DNA of 64,000 bases, from NCBI GenBank assembly GCA_900618425.1, contig UZAN01040536.1, positions 2,341-66,340 on the forward strand. The letters run 5' to 3'. The translations under genes were made by a program, and so were the position numbers. The notes below the pieces were generated by a model. It was not told the origin of the DNA. It was given only the letters and a program-made list of their open reading frames with translations, and searched no databases. Below, in pieces: positions 12,640-24,963 of the stretch. This stretch comes from Echinostoma caproni (taxonomy: Eukaryota > Platyhelminthes > Trematoda > Plagiorchiida > Echinostomatidae). How positions within the stretch are numbered: the first letter of the stretch is position 1; each line of letters starts with the position of its first letter.

Positions 12640-13240
12640 TTCTTGCTACAATTNGGCATCAGACTTTTCGCTCACCCTACCTTCCAGTTGGGTTCAGTTC
12701 AACTTGCGAAAGACGTTGTGTGGCCCGGGCCAATCGTGCCTCTATATAGTTGTGTTGTCGGCTGACCTTTTGGCTTCCAACACTGTGACTCGATAGGTGT
12801 TATCTGAAAGGCGGAATTTCAGGTGTACAGATGTATTACCACGTCCTAGTCAATGGAGATCATGACTAAATGATACATTCCTGTAAACTACTTGACGGAA
12901 GAAAGAAGGCATTCTTATAAAGCCTATGACATTTGAGCTTCTTACAAACTCTTCAGATAGACTGTTTATATATGGTACTACGCGAATTGTAAAGAACTTG
13001 GAACGTATGTCCAGACTTACAAAACTATGTTGCAGCCTCAAACTGTACCCCATAGTACCTCTTAGAGGGAGGAATTGGAGTATATTCTCAAACTTCATCC
13101 CAGATTGACCACTTATTGTCTTTAAAACACCGATCGGATCCCACTGGCTATCCTTCTTCCCAACGAGAGCAGCCTCTGTCTATAACTGTGGCCTCTCATT
13201 CGCCATCATGCTTGCAGACTTACAGACTCACTAAACTGTA
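12640..13240 (+). mobile_element. CR1-type LINE fragment, 3' end of reverse transcriptase ORF (plus strand)
   Basis: The plus frame 12926-13108 contains a TTRIVKNLERMSRLTKLCC stretch followed by LKLYPIVPLRGRN. This matches the pattern seen at the C-terminal end of CR1/Jockey-clade reverse transcriptases: an RRATKMI-like segment, then RL..L.L, then RRLRGDLI. A stop follows at 13106. The copy lacks the catalytic palm motifs, so it is a 5'-truncated dead copy, the usual fate of LINE insertions. It abuts a second CR1 fragment in the opposite orientation. Confidence 0.55.
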
Positions 13241-16200
13241 GTTTTTGACCTTCAACTTAAACCTAGCTTTATGCAAAGCAATTACCGTTGCTCTTTTCCG
13301 ATTTCCCAGTATCCAACCATTCTCTAACGATGCCTTAAGCAAATTGTTCAGAAGCCCGAGGAGTATCTCCGCAAGAAGCTTAACAATAGCGAGGTGAGTG
13401 ACATCCGGTCTCGCTTTTCTGAGGTTGTTCACAGAAACTAATTCATGAAAGAACTTCGTCTAATATCACAATTATTTGAGTCAACTTTGTTGTCACGCTG
13501 GGATACCGTGACCCGATCGGTGTGTCTAACGCAGCCAGCTTCCGGTAACTCTCCTAAAGAAAGTCAGAAGAGTATTTGCTTCGTCTTCAACACTTAAAGT
13601 AAGTTTCCCGTCAGTGCTTTCTAATGCTCCTATTCTCTCTCTTGACGCATTCTTTGAATAGTAGTAGGCATGGAACCTCTTTACGTTCTGTTTTGCCTGT
13701 ATCGCAGCCGTATATTCATAGTCATTTCCAGTCTTGCGCTGCATAACTTGCGCTTGATTTCTTGCTATATATATACCTTTATATATATATATAATAGTTC
13801 GCACCTGTCTGAGGCCAGACTGTGCGGAACAAATCAGGGTATAGCCATCTTTATGAAAAAAGTTCCGCAATTTGCATCTGGACGGAATACTTCCAGGTTA
13901 GCCGGGCCAAGGCAGGTGAATCTTCTTGGGAAATTCATAACTGGAGTCTTTGGCTAACCAAGGCCTGAGCAGCAAGGCAGCGGGCGGTGTGCGGGTAGCG
14001 CATTCCGTTGGGGGCCGGTATTCAGCTCATCGGATCATACGGCCATTGGGTGAGGTCAAACGTCCCAGGTGCCCCTATACACCTCGATAACCCATTGTGC
14101 CGGTAACCTCCGTCACTGCCAAGAAGATGTGTGTGCGTGTGATTAATATACCTCTTTTCTTGGTTGGTTTGGAATCAGGGTTTTTAGCCAACTCCCCTAG
14201 GTGAACTGCTAGGGATTCACCGACTTTGCTTATAGCTCCGGATGTTGGCTCTAAGTCCTCTTACTTGGTTGGTAAGCACCGGCACCAGAGGGAAGGTGGT
14301 AAGCAGGGCTTCCTCAGCGAAGGATATTTGAGACGCTTTGTCATATAGGCTCATTTCATGAGTTGCAAGGGTACAGTGACCAGCCACAACCCAAAACACC
14401 CTCCCTCGACCATATTAAGGTTTTTAGCAACACCATACTTGATACACATTGAGTCTTTTTTTATAAAGACCACTTTCGACTACGTGTAGCTGATGCCCTG
14501 TATAATCCCTGTTTCCACTCTGGTGGTGGTTGTCTGGGTCTTTCGGGTCACGGTGCTGCAGACTCTTCATTATACCTTATTGCTGACCATAACCTTTTGG
14601 AGGCAGGCAATGTTGTTGATGGTTTGCAGCCTAAACCCTACACTGCCCCTTAAAGACTTGCCTCGTGTAAACCCCATTAAGCCAGATCATTTTGATCGTC
14701 GGTTTCCCATATCCCGCCAGTATTTTTAGTTGAAGGACCGCATGGTTACTACTCCCTAATGGGACCTCCATCTTGAGGCAAATAACATTCTACCTGGCTC
14801 TCTCTATATAGCTGAGTCTAGGTCTATGCTTAAAACGGAACCAGGTAGGCTCCCTCATGGACTGTACAAGTGCGCAGGCAAGAATCCACTCCAGTGAGGC
14901 CCATCCCATTGGAGTTCGTTCTTCATCCCAAACTATGTCAGAAATATTGAGATCAAACACGATGAGGAATCTATTNNNNNNTCGAAACACCTTTGGTAAG
15001 GTGAGTAGGAGTTAATTGTCCTCAGCTACGGTTGAATATAGTGCCTCATAACTGCAAAAATGCCTATAGGTCCCGATGCGACCCTTAGTTAGCGAGAAAT
15101 AGCTTGAATGTTGGGAGTTGCCAGCTGCAGTGGCCGTTCCTGTTGGTGATAAAGAGAAAACACAGATAGGAGGACTCCACCCCAATGCCCGGTGTAAAAT
15201 CTACTTTGTCTCCATTCAATGTGCTCCTGTAGTCCGAGAACTGCATTTTTGCTTCTAAAGCAAGTTTCTATAACGGCAATTATATTTGCGTCTACTGATT
15301 CGGTCTCAAGCTACTCATTTACCCCGGAGGATTCAGGTATTGGTTTACCTCACTGCAAAATCGAGGGACTTCTGTCTGATTCTGCTCAGGTCGTCACTTG
15401 TTGGGGAGCCCTTGGGCAAAACAACCCTGGGGAAGATACATTTTAGTTTTGTTGGAAGTGACTGCTGGATCACTTTAACATCCCACTGTATTTTATCATT
15501 TTTAATTCTAATATGTATAACATTCAAAACGTACTTCACCCCATCTTCTTAGGTAGCCGGAGGCTGTCTTTTCAATAGTGCATCTCACATTACCTCGCTA
15601 TCAGATTGTTAGCGACTACAGTTACCCAGCTGGTCGACCTTGTAGGACTTCGAGTATTTAAACTCATTATCGCTACCGGATTGGTACGTTGTTTGAACAC
15701 TCGCACGTGGTCGCACACTTTTCCTTCAATTAGCGTAGTTGCTCTTGACCAATTTCCCTACCCTTATGAATTACCTTTTCCTTCAAACGAGGGGAGATCT
15801 TTACTGGTGCGATGGGTTCAGTGGAACCGGTCAGTTTGTTCATCAACGGCTTCTATGTGATTTTTTGGGAAGAGTTAAACAAAGAATTACGCCAACTCTT
15901 TTTGCCCGTACAATCGGCCTCAGTACGGGCGCATACACAGTCACTCAAGCATCTTTCTTCCAGCCACTGGTGTACTTCATGTACCCAAGTCAGGTGTGAC
16001 CATGATCATGCATTTCAGGTGCGACCCTAACACGACTAACTGTGACCATATCTATCGTCACCGTTCTCACAAGAACGGCGCTTCTAAGATACATACCTGG
16101 GAAGACCACTAACAGCGGCCTTGACACAATCACCTCATGGCATTTCAGCAAGCCGACACGGTGACACTCTACACTTTGAATGCTGGCAGACAACCCAACG

Positions 16201-16320
16201 ATGGTGAAAATATCTTGGAGGCATCTTCTATCAGATTCCCGCCTGGCCTTGTTTTTATGGATGAATGGTTCCCTCAAATTTTGGAAGACAGGAATTATCG
16301 TCCAACCTAGCGTCATTTAG
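13200..16320 (-). mobile_element. Degenerate CR1-like non-LTR retrotransposon (minus strand)
   Basis: Four minus-strand pieces follow the order of a CR1 element read from 16320 to 13200. At 16316-15990 is an N-terminal ORF-like piece with VECHRVGLLKCHEVIVSRPLL. At 14990-14790 is an endonuclease-like piece with NISDIVWDEE, ILACALVQSMREPTWFRF and KHRPRLSY, matching the (D)FN-PDIVW and LVQ.V..PTR.. blocks. At 13870-13526 is a pre-RT segment with RNQAQVMQRKTGNDYEYT and AKQNVKRFHAYY. At 13432-13220 is the first RT block with NNLLKASLENGWILG, ATVIALHK and KNYSLVSL. Stops, frameshifts and an insertion near 13.97-14.12 kb break it, and the RT active site (FADD) is absent. A six-base N run lies at 14976-14981. 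Confidence 0.8.
13970..14120 (+). repeat. tRNA-like short repeat inserted in the CR1 relic
   Basis: This stretch contains GCGGGTAGCGCATTCCGTTG followed by GGCCGGTATTCAGCTC at about the spacing of RNA polymerase III boxes A and B in tRNA-derived SINEs. It lies between the endonuclease and pre-RT pieces of the minus-strand LINE, which are farther apart here than expected. It ends near GTGTGTGCGTGTG. No second clear copy was found in this window, so the call is tentative. Confidence 0.35.
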
Positions 16321-17359
16321 GTGAAGCTTTTAACTATTTTTAATTCTCTTTCACGAAGTTCCATGCATGAACGAGGCGATGCAACCTCCACAGGTGCTAC
16401 AGCTTCGTTTTCTATTTTACAGACCCATGCGATTTAATATTTGCTCCTTCCATTATTCTCAGTTTACAGCTGGCTTTCTCCGTACCTACATTTTTTGGAA
16501 GGGGGGGGAAGGGGTGATGTTTTCTTCTTTGGCGTTTCGAGAGTGATTTCACTGCTGCACGTGAAAACGCCCTCTACTAATCTGGAGCACTCTGGCGCAA
16601 AGCCTCGGGGCCATCATGCACCCACTTCAATTTCTTGTTCTGAATATGGATAGGGTATTCCTTTTCAGCTAAAAGGTAACTCATTTGATGGTATCACCTA
16701 TTGTACTGTATGCCCTCTGCTATATAAAGATTGCAACTAGTGCCGACAGAATGATTTTCCTCTGGCAAACAGTGGAGTTAATTTGAAAAGGGTCCTAAAA
16801 CACCCAACCAACGGGGTATAACGGAGAGAACAGATGATCAAGGGGAAATTGGACTGAGAACACACTTTATGCAGAACTCAACTAAATATTTTTGTGAACC
16901 ACTAACAGAATCAACACTGAAAGCAGTAATCACCAAATACATTTAGTGCTAAAGGAGTGAAATATCTATAGTAATTCCAATAGTACTCGACGAAATCTTC
17001 CTATAGTAAAAGACATTTGAAATAGCAAACCGCACATGAACGTCCAGCTTGCCCCGATGTGCCACTTCCTGTCCATCATTGACGTGGTATCAACTGTTTT
17101 TCTGCATCATACCTCAAGATTTGTCAATGTCATTCCACCTGCTAATTCAATTTTTCTAACCTCACACTATCTCAGTGGAGACAGCCACTTCCAGAACTAG
17201 ACTTGAAAAAAGCTGATCACTTAAGCGCATCCGGATGGGCATGTCTCTGTGACTGGGTCTGACAACTTCATCCTTGGGATCTGACATATCTGGTAGCGAA
17301 AACGTGCAACAGTTTTCAGTTAGTGAGAAATGTCAATTCGATGTATCACATCAAGCGGT

Positions 17360-17390
17360 TACATATATATATGTATATATATGTATATAT
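17360..17390. repeat. AT/GTAT microsatellite
   Basis: An alternating ATATATAT-GTATATAT tract of about 30 bp. Similar AT-rich tracts lie near 13765-13793 and 19890-19902. Confidence 0.8.
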
Positions 17391-18900
17391 AAGGCGATTA
17401 TACTACTGATAGGTTGATTACAGGCCAGAAAACAGAGCAAGGGAATGTGATAAAGTTAATGGTAGTCAATGCTAGAGTCGTGGAGGGGGTGAGAAGAGAA
17501 AGGTCAAATGGAAAACGGTGGAGAGAATTTCAGATTGAAACTTTAATGAAAGTTGTGGGCGAAGAGGACTAAAAAGGCAGTAGGAAGCTACGTAAGATAC
17601 ATCAGAAACTATCTTAGGCATAGCAAATGATGTAATCGGTAAAGGACTATGAAGACAAAAATAAACAATCGTTAAGATTGTGGTAGATGATACTGGGTGG
17701 AAGTGGGCAAGCTTCTCTTGCTTGCATAACTCACGAGTGAAAATGCGACTTGCAATCGCCTGGACAATCATTTATATCTACTATGCTCTCCTTATACATA
17801 TGAGCACCTGATACGATATATGAAAGAGAAATTTTATTATAAAAACATCGTTTTCTAAATTTACTATGGGAATATTCTACGAATCTACAGTCAGACTGTC
17901 TGCTGGGGGTCAGGGAGATGCCAGCGATCGCTTTGCGAAGGTAGGATAGGGAATGGAATATTAATGTCATAATAACTAACAGTTTTGGCTGAGTGAACAA
18001 AACATGAATGAAAAGTGGTGCAATGAAGAAAACAAAATTAACTAGGTGGGTGACTACAGTAAAAGGCGAAGGTAGTTCTGTTGTTAGACAGTTGTCACCT
18101 TGTGCCTTTTTCCACTTCACTGGGCGATACCCCGGTTACGTAAAATGCAATAAGTGATTTATCAACATGCGATAGCTTATATAAAACACAGAATTAGATG
18201 CACACAAGCAAGTAGCAGAAAAGACGCCAAACAAAACATTGGAAGCTATCCATAAACCCGGTGAAAAATACAATATTGATAGTGTTGTTTAAAAAACAGA
18301 TGCTTTTCTTTTATCTTTGGCATCAAGTTAATTTCTGCAATCTGCTTATGCTTTAGGGGAAAGTTATTCGATTAGTTGCATTGAGTGACAACTGTCTTCG
18401 TTATGTACTCGTGAACAAATAACAGAAAATTTCTTGTTTCTAAAAGGCCGTTTTATCAATAACAGGTGCACCTGGTCAAGCATTTTCATGTTTACGATTA
18501 AAAACGAATTCTGTAGAAGTCACCTTGGAACTTTTGCCTCTGAAAACCCCAAAACTATCCGCAAACCGATGTATTCCAAATGCTTTTAGTCAACCTATAG
18601 CAGCAAGTTAAATATAGATGAAGATCGAAATAGGGTCGGTTTTGATAACGGGCCTGTACCGGCAAATATAGACAGACACACACTTCCGGTTCCATTGACT
18701 TTTATTTCATCATCAGGGTCCAATCAGGTCTACAGGATGTCGTTCAGACTCTCGATCACAGTGTTTTCCATTAGTTTACCTATAGACGAACAAGATCTCA
18801 CGTTGTTTTTCGATTTCTTATCAAGTTTTTCCTCCAGACACATTATCTGCCACCAATGACACCACAATACCCTTCCGTTTAATGTGATGCATTCAGGTTT

Positions 18901-18952
18901 GAATGCGTAAACGTACCGGTAGCGATTTGGGAAAACAGACGGACCTTTGTCA

Positions 18953-18990
<38 letters not shown>

Positions 18991-19042
18991 TGACAAAGGT
19001 CCGTCTGTTTTCCCAAATCGCTACCGGTACGTTTACGCATTC
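18901..19042. repeat. Perfect 142 bp palindrome with AT core
   Basis: The left arm begins GAATGCGTAAACGTACCGGT and the right arm ends with its exact reverse complement. The arms continue identically inward through GACCTTTGTCACAC to a central (AT)n tract at about 18957-18987. An N at 19043 marks an assembly junction immediately after. It could form a long hairpin in vivo or be an assembly or cloning fold-over artefact. Confidence 0.9.
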
Positions 19043-19628
19043 NATATATATATGGTTCAATAGGAACTACTCTCATGTAAACATTTGTTCAGGGTTTTCA
19101 TTGATAAGCATCAATTCACAAATAAAACTATGGAAGGAATATCACAGGCCAAGTTATCTTGCTTCAACGTGAATTTAATCATTTAAAAACTTCCTGTAAA
19201 TGCCATGGCGATGAGTCTAGTAGTCATGAATATTTTGTAGCTTGCATAGGAGCATCTGATAGCAACGTTTGTTCGCAATTACATAGAATATACAGTTCCG
19301 CAATTAATTCGGGGTAATTTTTTTGTGAGTGCATTGGTCAACAGTGCAATTCAAGTGATCGGTAATATGCATCGTCGAAAATTACAAAAACCTGATTCAT
19401 CATCATAATTTAGAGAATTTTTCTTCTTGCTTGGAAAGTTGTAGATGATAATTTTCTGGTGATTGGATACAGCGATCCAGATGGTAATGAGGCTGCCTAT
19501 TAAGAGTTTGGTCACGTGTATTGGCGTTCCAGCGTGCTATCTGACAGAAGCACTACTATCCTTGTAGTATTTAATCTTGAAAATGACTAAGATTGTACTT
19601 GTATTTTTTCGATTAAAGTCTGATCAAA

Positions 19629-19845
19629 CGACTTAGCAATTCGGTTCAGCTGTGGTACGAGCTGGTTGGCACCGGAGTAAAAGGCCTTACAGACGATTGG
19701 TTTGGAGTCCAAAGCCCGGACCGGACGGTGGATATGCACTACTAATGAGCTCTAAGTGGAATTTAGTGCTTCTGAGTGTATGGCTGACTTGGAAAATTGT
19801 GAATTGTGCATGAAGTTGAAGTCTGAACAAGCTCAAATAACTATA
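19629..19845 (+). repeat. SINE-like repeat C, copy 1
   Basis: This copy shares blocks in the same order with 31410-31640: AGCAATTCGGTT, GAGCTGGTTGGCAC, TTTGGAGTCCAAAGC, GGTGGATATGCACTACT, ATGAGCTCT, TAGTGCTTC and GAGTGTATGG. The GAGCTGGTT and GGAGTCCAAAGC parts resemble boxes A and B of a tRNA. It is probably a tRNA-derived SINE. The two copies have diverged considerably. Confidence 0.7.
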
Positions 19846-20826
19846 TCCAATTATCCCACACCAATACTCACAAGTGACTGCGAGTTAAATATATATATAT
19901 ATAATAAATTCTAAAATTCGTTGATAGTTGGTTCCTACAGACAAACATGTACGGCAGCTATGCTACTGTATCCATTTTTCTAGTGAAACAAGCGAGATAA
20001 ATGGTATTGCATCTTCCGCGGTTGGCTAGGATGCATTCAATTTGCTTCACAGTCGACTGGAAAAGGGTATTCTACAGGTATTTCCTTAAATTACGATCAC
20101 CGACTTGAGACACGACTGAGGTGTCCATCCCACTTGTGACTGGACCAATTTTATCCCTTTGAGAAGCAAATAAAACGTCGAGTAAATCAATGAATTCAAT
20201 GGCTTTGTATATTTGTATTTTGTATTTGTATTTGTAACTTTTGTAAGCATATACATTTCAGTTAAAGTTTCGGGAATTTTTACGTGGACCGTCATTCCTA
20301 GCGGCGTTGGTGACAATTGGGCCTAGCCGTTCAAGAAAAAAAATTAAATTGGACAACTGGGGAATCAGCGGAACTTCACTGTCTCCACCGGAATGAATGC
20401 GTTATGTTCGAATATTTGTCAGTTTGCTTATTCTATTATCTTTTCTGATGCAGCTGAAACCCGTGAGATAAAGGTAACGGCGAGTAGGGTTGGCGATCGT
20501 AAAATAAGTAGCCACACATGCGGATAGGGATGATTCAGTCGATAGACTGACACACATGGAGCCTTTGTCTTGTGTGCGCATATGTTTGCGTCTGGAAACG
20601 GTTCACACAACTGATAGTCTATCCAGCTGCGTTTTTTTGTCTACTCCGTGGTGCAGTGAAAGTTCTCGGAGAGAATGTGGACAAAATGAAGAACTGCGGA
20701 TGCACAGCTGAACACAGTGACTTTGAACACCGTCTCTACTCGCCTCGATTGAGTCTTTTTGAGTAGCTGGAAAGGCATGATTCGCTTTGATTAACGTCAT
20801 TTTCTGGTAATAAAGATTTAATTTAT

Positions 20827-21418
20827 CTTTCAAAGTGGAAATTCATCGTGTAAATAGCAAATGAAGCGTGAACTGAAAAGCTATGAAGCACTGGACAACT
20901 GTTTCGACCTGGTTGGGTCTCATCAGAAGTGCGAATCTATCGGCCCAACTGGTGATCGAACCCCAAACCTCATTGGCACAACGCAAGTATGCTACCCACT
21001 CTTGCATTTGCGATTTAGACGATATAGCTTGCTGCGGGCCACATACCTCGCTCATCTCAGCTTGAATCAAATCCTCCGTTACTCACATGAAATAAGTAGT
21101 CAGGCTATGAATGTTTCCAACCGAATCATAACCCGGAGGCTAGTGCTGAGATGAGCAGGGTCTGTGGCCCGCAACAAGCTCACAAAGATGGGTTGTACTA
21201 TATCGTGTAAATCGAAAATAAAAATGATCAGCTGCCCGGTGACCGAAGGGATAGCCTGCTTGCATTCTGCTTGTGAAGTCCTGGGTTCGATCCCCGGTTG
21301 GGTTGATGGGTTCGGACCGCTGATGAGGTCCGACCAGGTTGAAACAGCTGTCCAATGCTTCCTAGCTTTTCAGTTCACGCTTCATTTGCCATAAATATGG
21401 CGAACTTTTGCTTTGAAA
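20827..21418. repeat. Fold-back repeat with tRNA-like arms, copy 2
   Basis: The left arm (about 20827-21010) is antisense, with CTATGAAGCACTGGACAACT and GATCGAACCCCAAACC. The right arm (about 21215-21418) is sense, with CAGCTGCCCGGTGACCGAAG and GGGTTCGATCCCCGGTTGG. Between them a second inner inverted pair is visible: GCGGGCCACATACCTCGCTC against CAGGGTCTGTGGCCCGC. The outer edges are CTTTCAAAG and CTTTGAAAT. Same family as 2384-2806 and 58033-58538. Confidence 0.8.
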
Positions 21419-23354
21419 TCCCCCATTACTTACATGAATTTTGTTTATCCTATAACTAATATCACGGAAATCATTTTCACTGGCATCAGGTTGTCTTAAC
21501 ATCGTGAAATTATAATGTGAATTAAAACCGTCCTGATCCCGGGTAGTTCGTAGCCTAGAATAGCTTGGGTTATCAAACAATACATGGATTTTCTGAGTAA
21601 AAAAATGAATATTTTTCATTTTTCTGCAATTTCTATTGAACTGGTAACCCCAGATTCAGATTATTTTAGATGTCTGGAGGGAGAGAATAGTGAAGAAGGA
21701 ACTAACCAATTATAATGTTAGAAGATACGCGGGTTTCGCCAAAACCCGCTGTTTACTGTCACTGCTTTCAATTCTTCTACATCTTAATCAAAGCCACCTG
21801 ACTAAAGGAAACGAATCTAGTATAGAAACAATCAGCTTGTGTTTTTCCTGCTAACTGGTTTCGACCATCCTCCTCCTGAGGAGAAATTAACATCATTTGT
21901 CCAGCGCTGCAGTGTGCGAGAACGCAGCCACAGAAAAGCAAACATTTCATTTCTTAACTGCCTGAGAATAAGTAGCTGAGAATCTGTTAGTTCAATGTCA
22001 TTCTGATGGGAGCAATTCACTAAAGTACCACAGCCATTCCAAGAAAATATTCATGTGCCACCATTTCGACCCCGAGGGATTAAGTTTTCGATTGGCCTGG
22101 CCGCACTATTATCCACTGATCTTGTATTTTTTTCATGCGTATCACAGCAGGCTGCCTAACCACGAACAAGGTTTTGGTTACTATCGCGTGGGAGATTTTT
22201 TTTGGATACCTCAGTTTGTCGTTCTCGTTGTGCCATTTCTATTCACGTGTTCGAGTTTACAACAAAATATGGCTGAACCAATTTTTAGCTTTTAGGGAAA
22301 AACTCACCCTCAAAGCCGGTATTCCGGCGAGAATGCACACTGGTTGACGTGAGAACAAAAGCCGCAGACGTGCACATCTAGGTTTGTGAAGGGAATATGA
22401 AGCCTTTTAAGCACTATCTAGCCCATGCATTTGTTTTTATTATTTATTAGACTTTGAACAAGTCTGACAAGGTGCAGAAGATCTGGTCGATTCAAAACAC
22501 CTTCCACCAAGTAGATTGTTTTGTTTAATAACCAATTTGGAATTACACGGTCGTATTCCAACACTGGTATTTAGTAACATTTTGATGACGATCATTATAT
22601 GAGTTACTGGCAAGAAACTGAACTTTGAATAACCGAAACGAAAATTCCACCTGTTCTTGTGACTTTACACACGCAATCCAGTTTTCGAGTCTGACGAGCG
22701 GATGATCAATAATCTGCATAATGCGAGCTGTAGAAATAAGCGAGTTCGAAAAAGAATTGATTTCTTCTTCAAGTAACCATCATTGTATGAGTCTTCTAAG
22801 AGAACAGCACACCACGTGTTTGGAAAGGTCTCACCAAATCAACGTCACACAGATTGTGCTGAGTAGATTCATATCGTTCTATGTCACCGTATTGTGTCAG
22901 CACAATGAACCACTTATGACTGGATGCTGTAGCCATTGGTGATGACATTTATCGGCCTCGGTTCACGCGCCACAGCTCTTGTGGTCCACCATCAGTCGCT
23001 TTGACTTGACTCGAGCAAAATAATGAATATTCTTTTTATTTCATAAATTGCCTCACACACATTGACTATTCAGACTAGTGTGTTAGGGAACTTATGTAGC
23101 CCAACAACATGAGCTTTATCGATCTTGCAAACTACACAATGTACGTTTGCAACTGTACAATTGTAAGACCTCTTCATGCCTTCTGATCATCGATTTATAG
23201 TGATAGCAGAGGTTTTCAACTTCGAAAACGTTGATTACTCTCTCGAATTCCATTTGTTTATTGTATAGTATAAAATAAGAAATTGAGGCCACTGACGAAA
23301 TAAGAACTGGGCAGGCGTGGCAACGGTGATTGGATGTGAACACCCGAACCAGGT

Positions 23355-23821
23355 GTGATGGAATGGTCAGATGATCGCAATCCCCTCACATTAACTGACC
23401 CCCGGGTATGCCGTGATCTAATCGGTCAACTGCATACATGCACAACTTGTGAATATTGGCATTCAGTAGTTCATGTTCCATCCAATTTTCATCTTTCCGC
23501 TGTTTGGGGCTCCACAATTCATTCTCTTGCCTGTTCTTACTCTAATGGTCAACCTAATTGGTAGCCAAATAAAGTAATCAAATTCCAAGTTGCCGGTGAT
23601 TCTAACTGTGCTGTTTTTCTGTCCGCCAATCTTAGAGGTTTGTCCTGCGAATCATCACTTCAAGTCTCGCGTCCTAGGGTCATTGTTTCTCATCAGTCAA
23701 CAGTAGATTTACCCCATTTGCTGTTCATCATAGATCCAGCTGGCAACAAAAAAATTTTTTTAATCGATAGCATTCCAAAGCCAAGCATATGTGCACTCTA
23801 TAGTTCCGTTCTCATTCGAAC
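23355..23821 (+). pseudogene. Open frame with one internal stop, unknown product
   Basis: One frame reads from ATG 23355 to a consensus-like donor (CGAAC|GTGAGT) after 23821 with a single in-frame TAG at 23562-23564. The second part includes IKFQVAGDSNCAVFLSANL and HLLFIIDPAGNKKIFLIDS. A possible acceptor (CAATCTTAG|A) at about 23633 would remove the stop and leave a symmetrical phase 2-2 exon of about 188 bp. I do not recognise a family. It could be an exon of a nested gene, a decayed copy, or chance. The phases do not fit the Caskin chain directly. Confidence 0.25.
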
Positions 23822-24782
23822 GTGAGTTTGTTTTATTTCCATGATGGAATTCAAATGCTTTTCACGTGATACGATGGGTTTTTATCATTACCGATTTGTT
23901 GATTCACCATCTGTGATGCACCTGTTCACGAATCCCACCGTGTTTAAGAAATCCAACATAACTCCAGGAACTGTTTGATTATAAATTTGTAATTCTACGA
24001 AACCGAACTACCGCTCACCTTGGTCTTTCATGAAACAAATCAATGATCCTGACTTTAAAAGTTATTATTGGCATTCATGCTCTTTTGAACTAGTCCCTTT
24101 TTGCTTCAAGTGTGTGTCAAAAATTGCGTACAACGTACACAATTATCGAAGCATTGCAGTCTATGCACATCAGGGAATTGAATAGTCTCATAATTCTAGT
24201 GCCCGATCGTTAACCTACTCAGCTTTATTTTAATACAGTAACCACTGTGTTTGACAAATGTCTCCGGGCAGCGGGCCGGTTCCAGGTGATTGCAAAAAGG
24301 ACACCGTCAATGTGATGAAATCAGAGATTCACTGACTGTCCGATCCGGATACATCCCGAAAGTACAGTAGCTCTTGTGCATTCATGCGCACGCATGTGTA
24401 GACCCAAGATTGTTAACCATACTGGATGGATTGCGGAGTGAGTTTATTTCATTCTAAAGCGTTGAAATTGGCACACATAAGCGGATGAACATAGATAGCT
24501 AGAAGAACAGATACGGTGAAACAAGTTAAATATGAACAGTCAAACAATGTACCAGATTCCCTGTTCCAGAAAGCTAAACAAGCCCCTGATGGAATCCAAG
24601 TCACCTGAATGGAACAATTTCACATTAGCGAACGTTTTATTTAGTCTCTCCCAAAACGCTGTCGAAATAAAATGCTGGTAGAAGTTTGTTGTGAACAACT
24701 GTGAATTTCATATCACCACATAAGACTTGTGTATGTGTTTCGTTCACAATACAGCTGGTGACCAAATTTTATCGCGAAACTC

Positions 24783-24963
24783 AAGGTCGCACAAACTCAA
24801 ACGATGAAAGAAGAGAACTAAGAACATAGAAATGAGAGATAAAGTCAGGAATGATAACCCTTTACCAATCGCCATCAATTCACAAGTATGTCATTGAAAA
24901 CTGAAAGACCTTCCCGAAATGAGAGTGATATTGCACGAGTTTGATCAAAATCTGTCGTGATTT
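24783..24963 (+). repeat. Dispersed repeat B, copy 2
   Basis: It starts AAGGTCGCACAAACTCAAAC and ends TTGCACGAGTTTGATCAAAA. It matches copies at 1727-1890 and 40565-40742 in block order and length, with many substitutions. The end motif also resembles the terminus of repeat A at 26903-27846, so the two families may be related. Confidence 0.6.

Noticed and set aside
17472..18120. Two adjacent minus-strand frames (99 and 129 codons)
   Set aside because: Hydrophobic composition follows from T/C-rich sequence. No family motif and no start context.
18903..19172. Plus and minus frames of 65-89 codons around the palindrome
   Set aside because: Identical peptides on both strands arise from the palindrome and the AT repeat.
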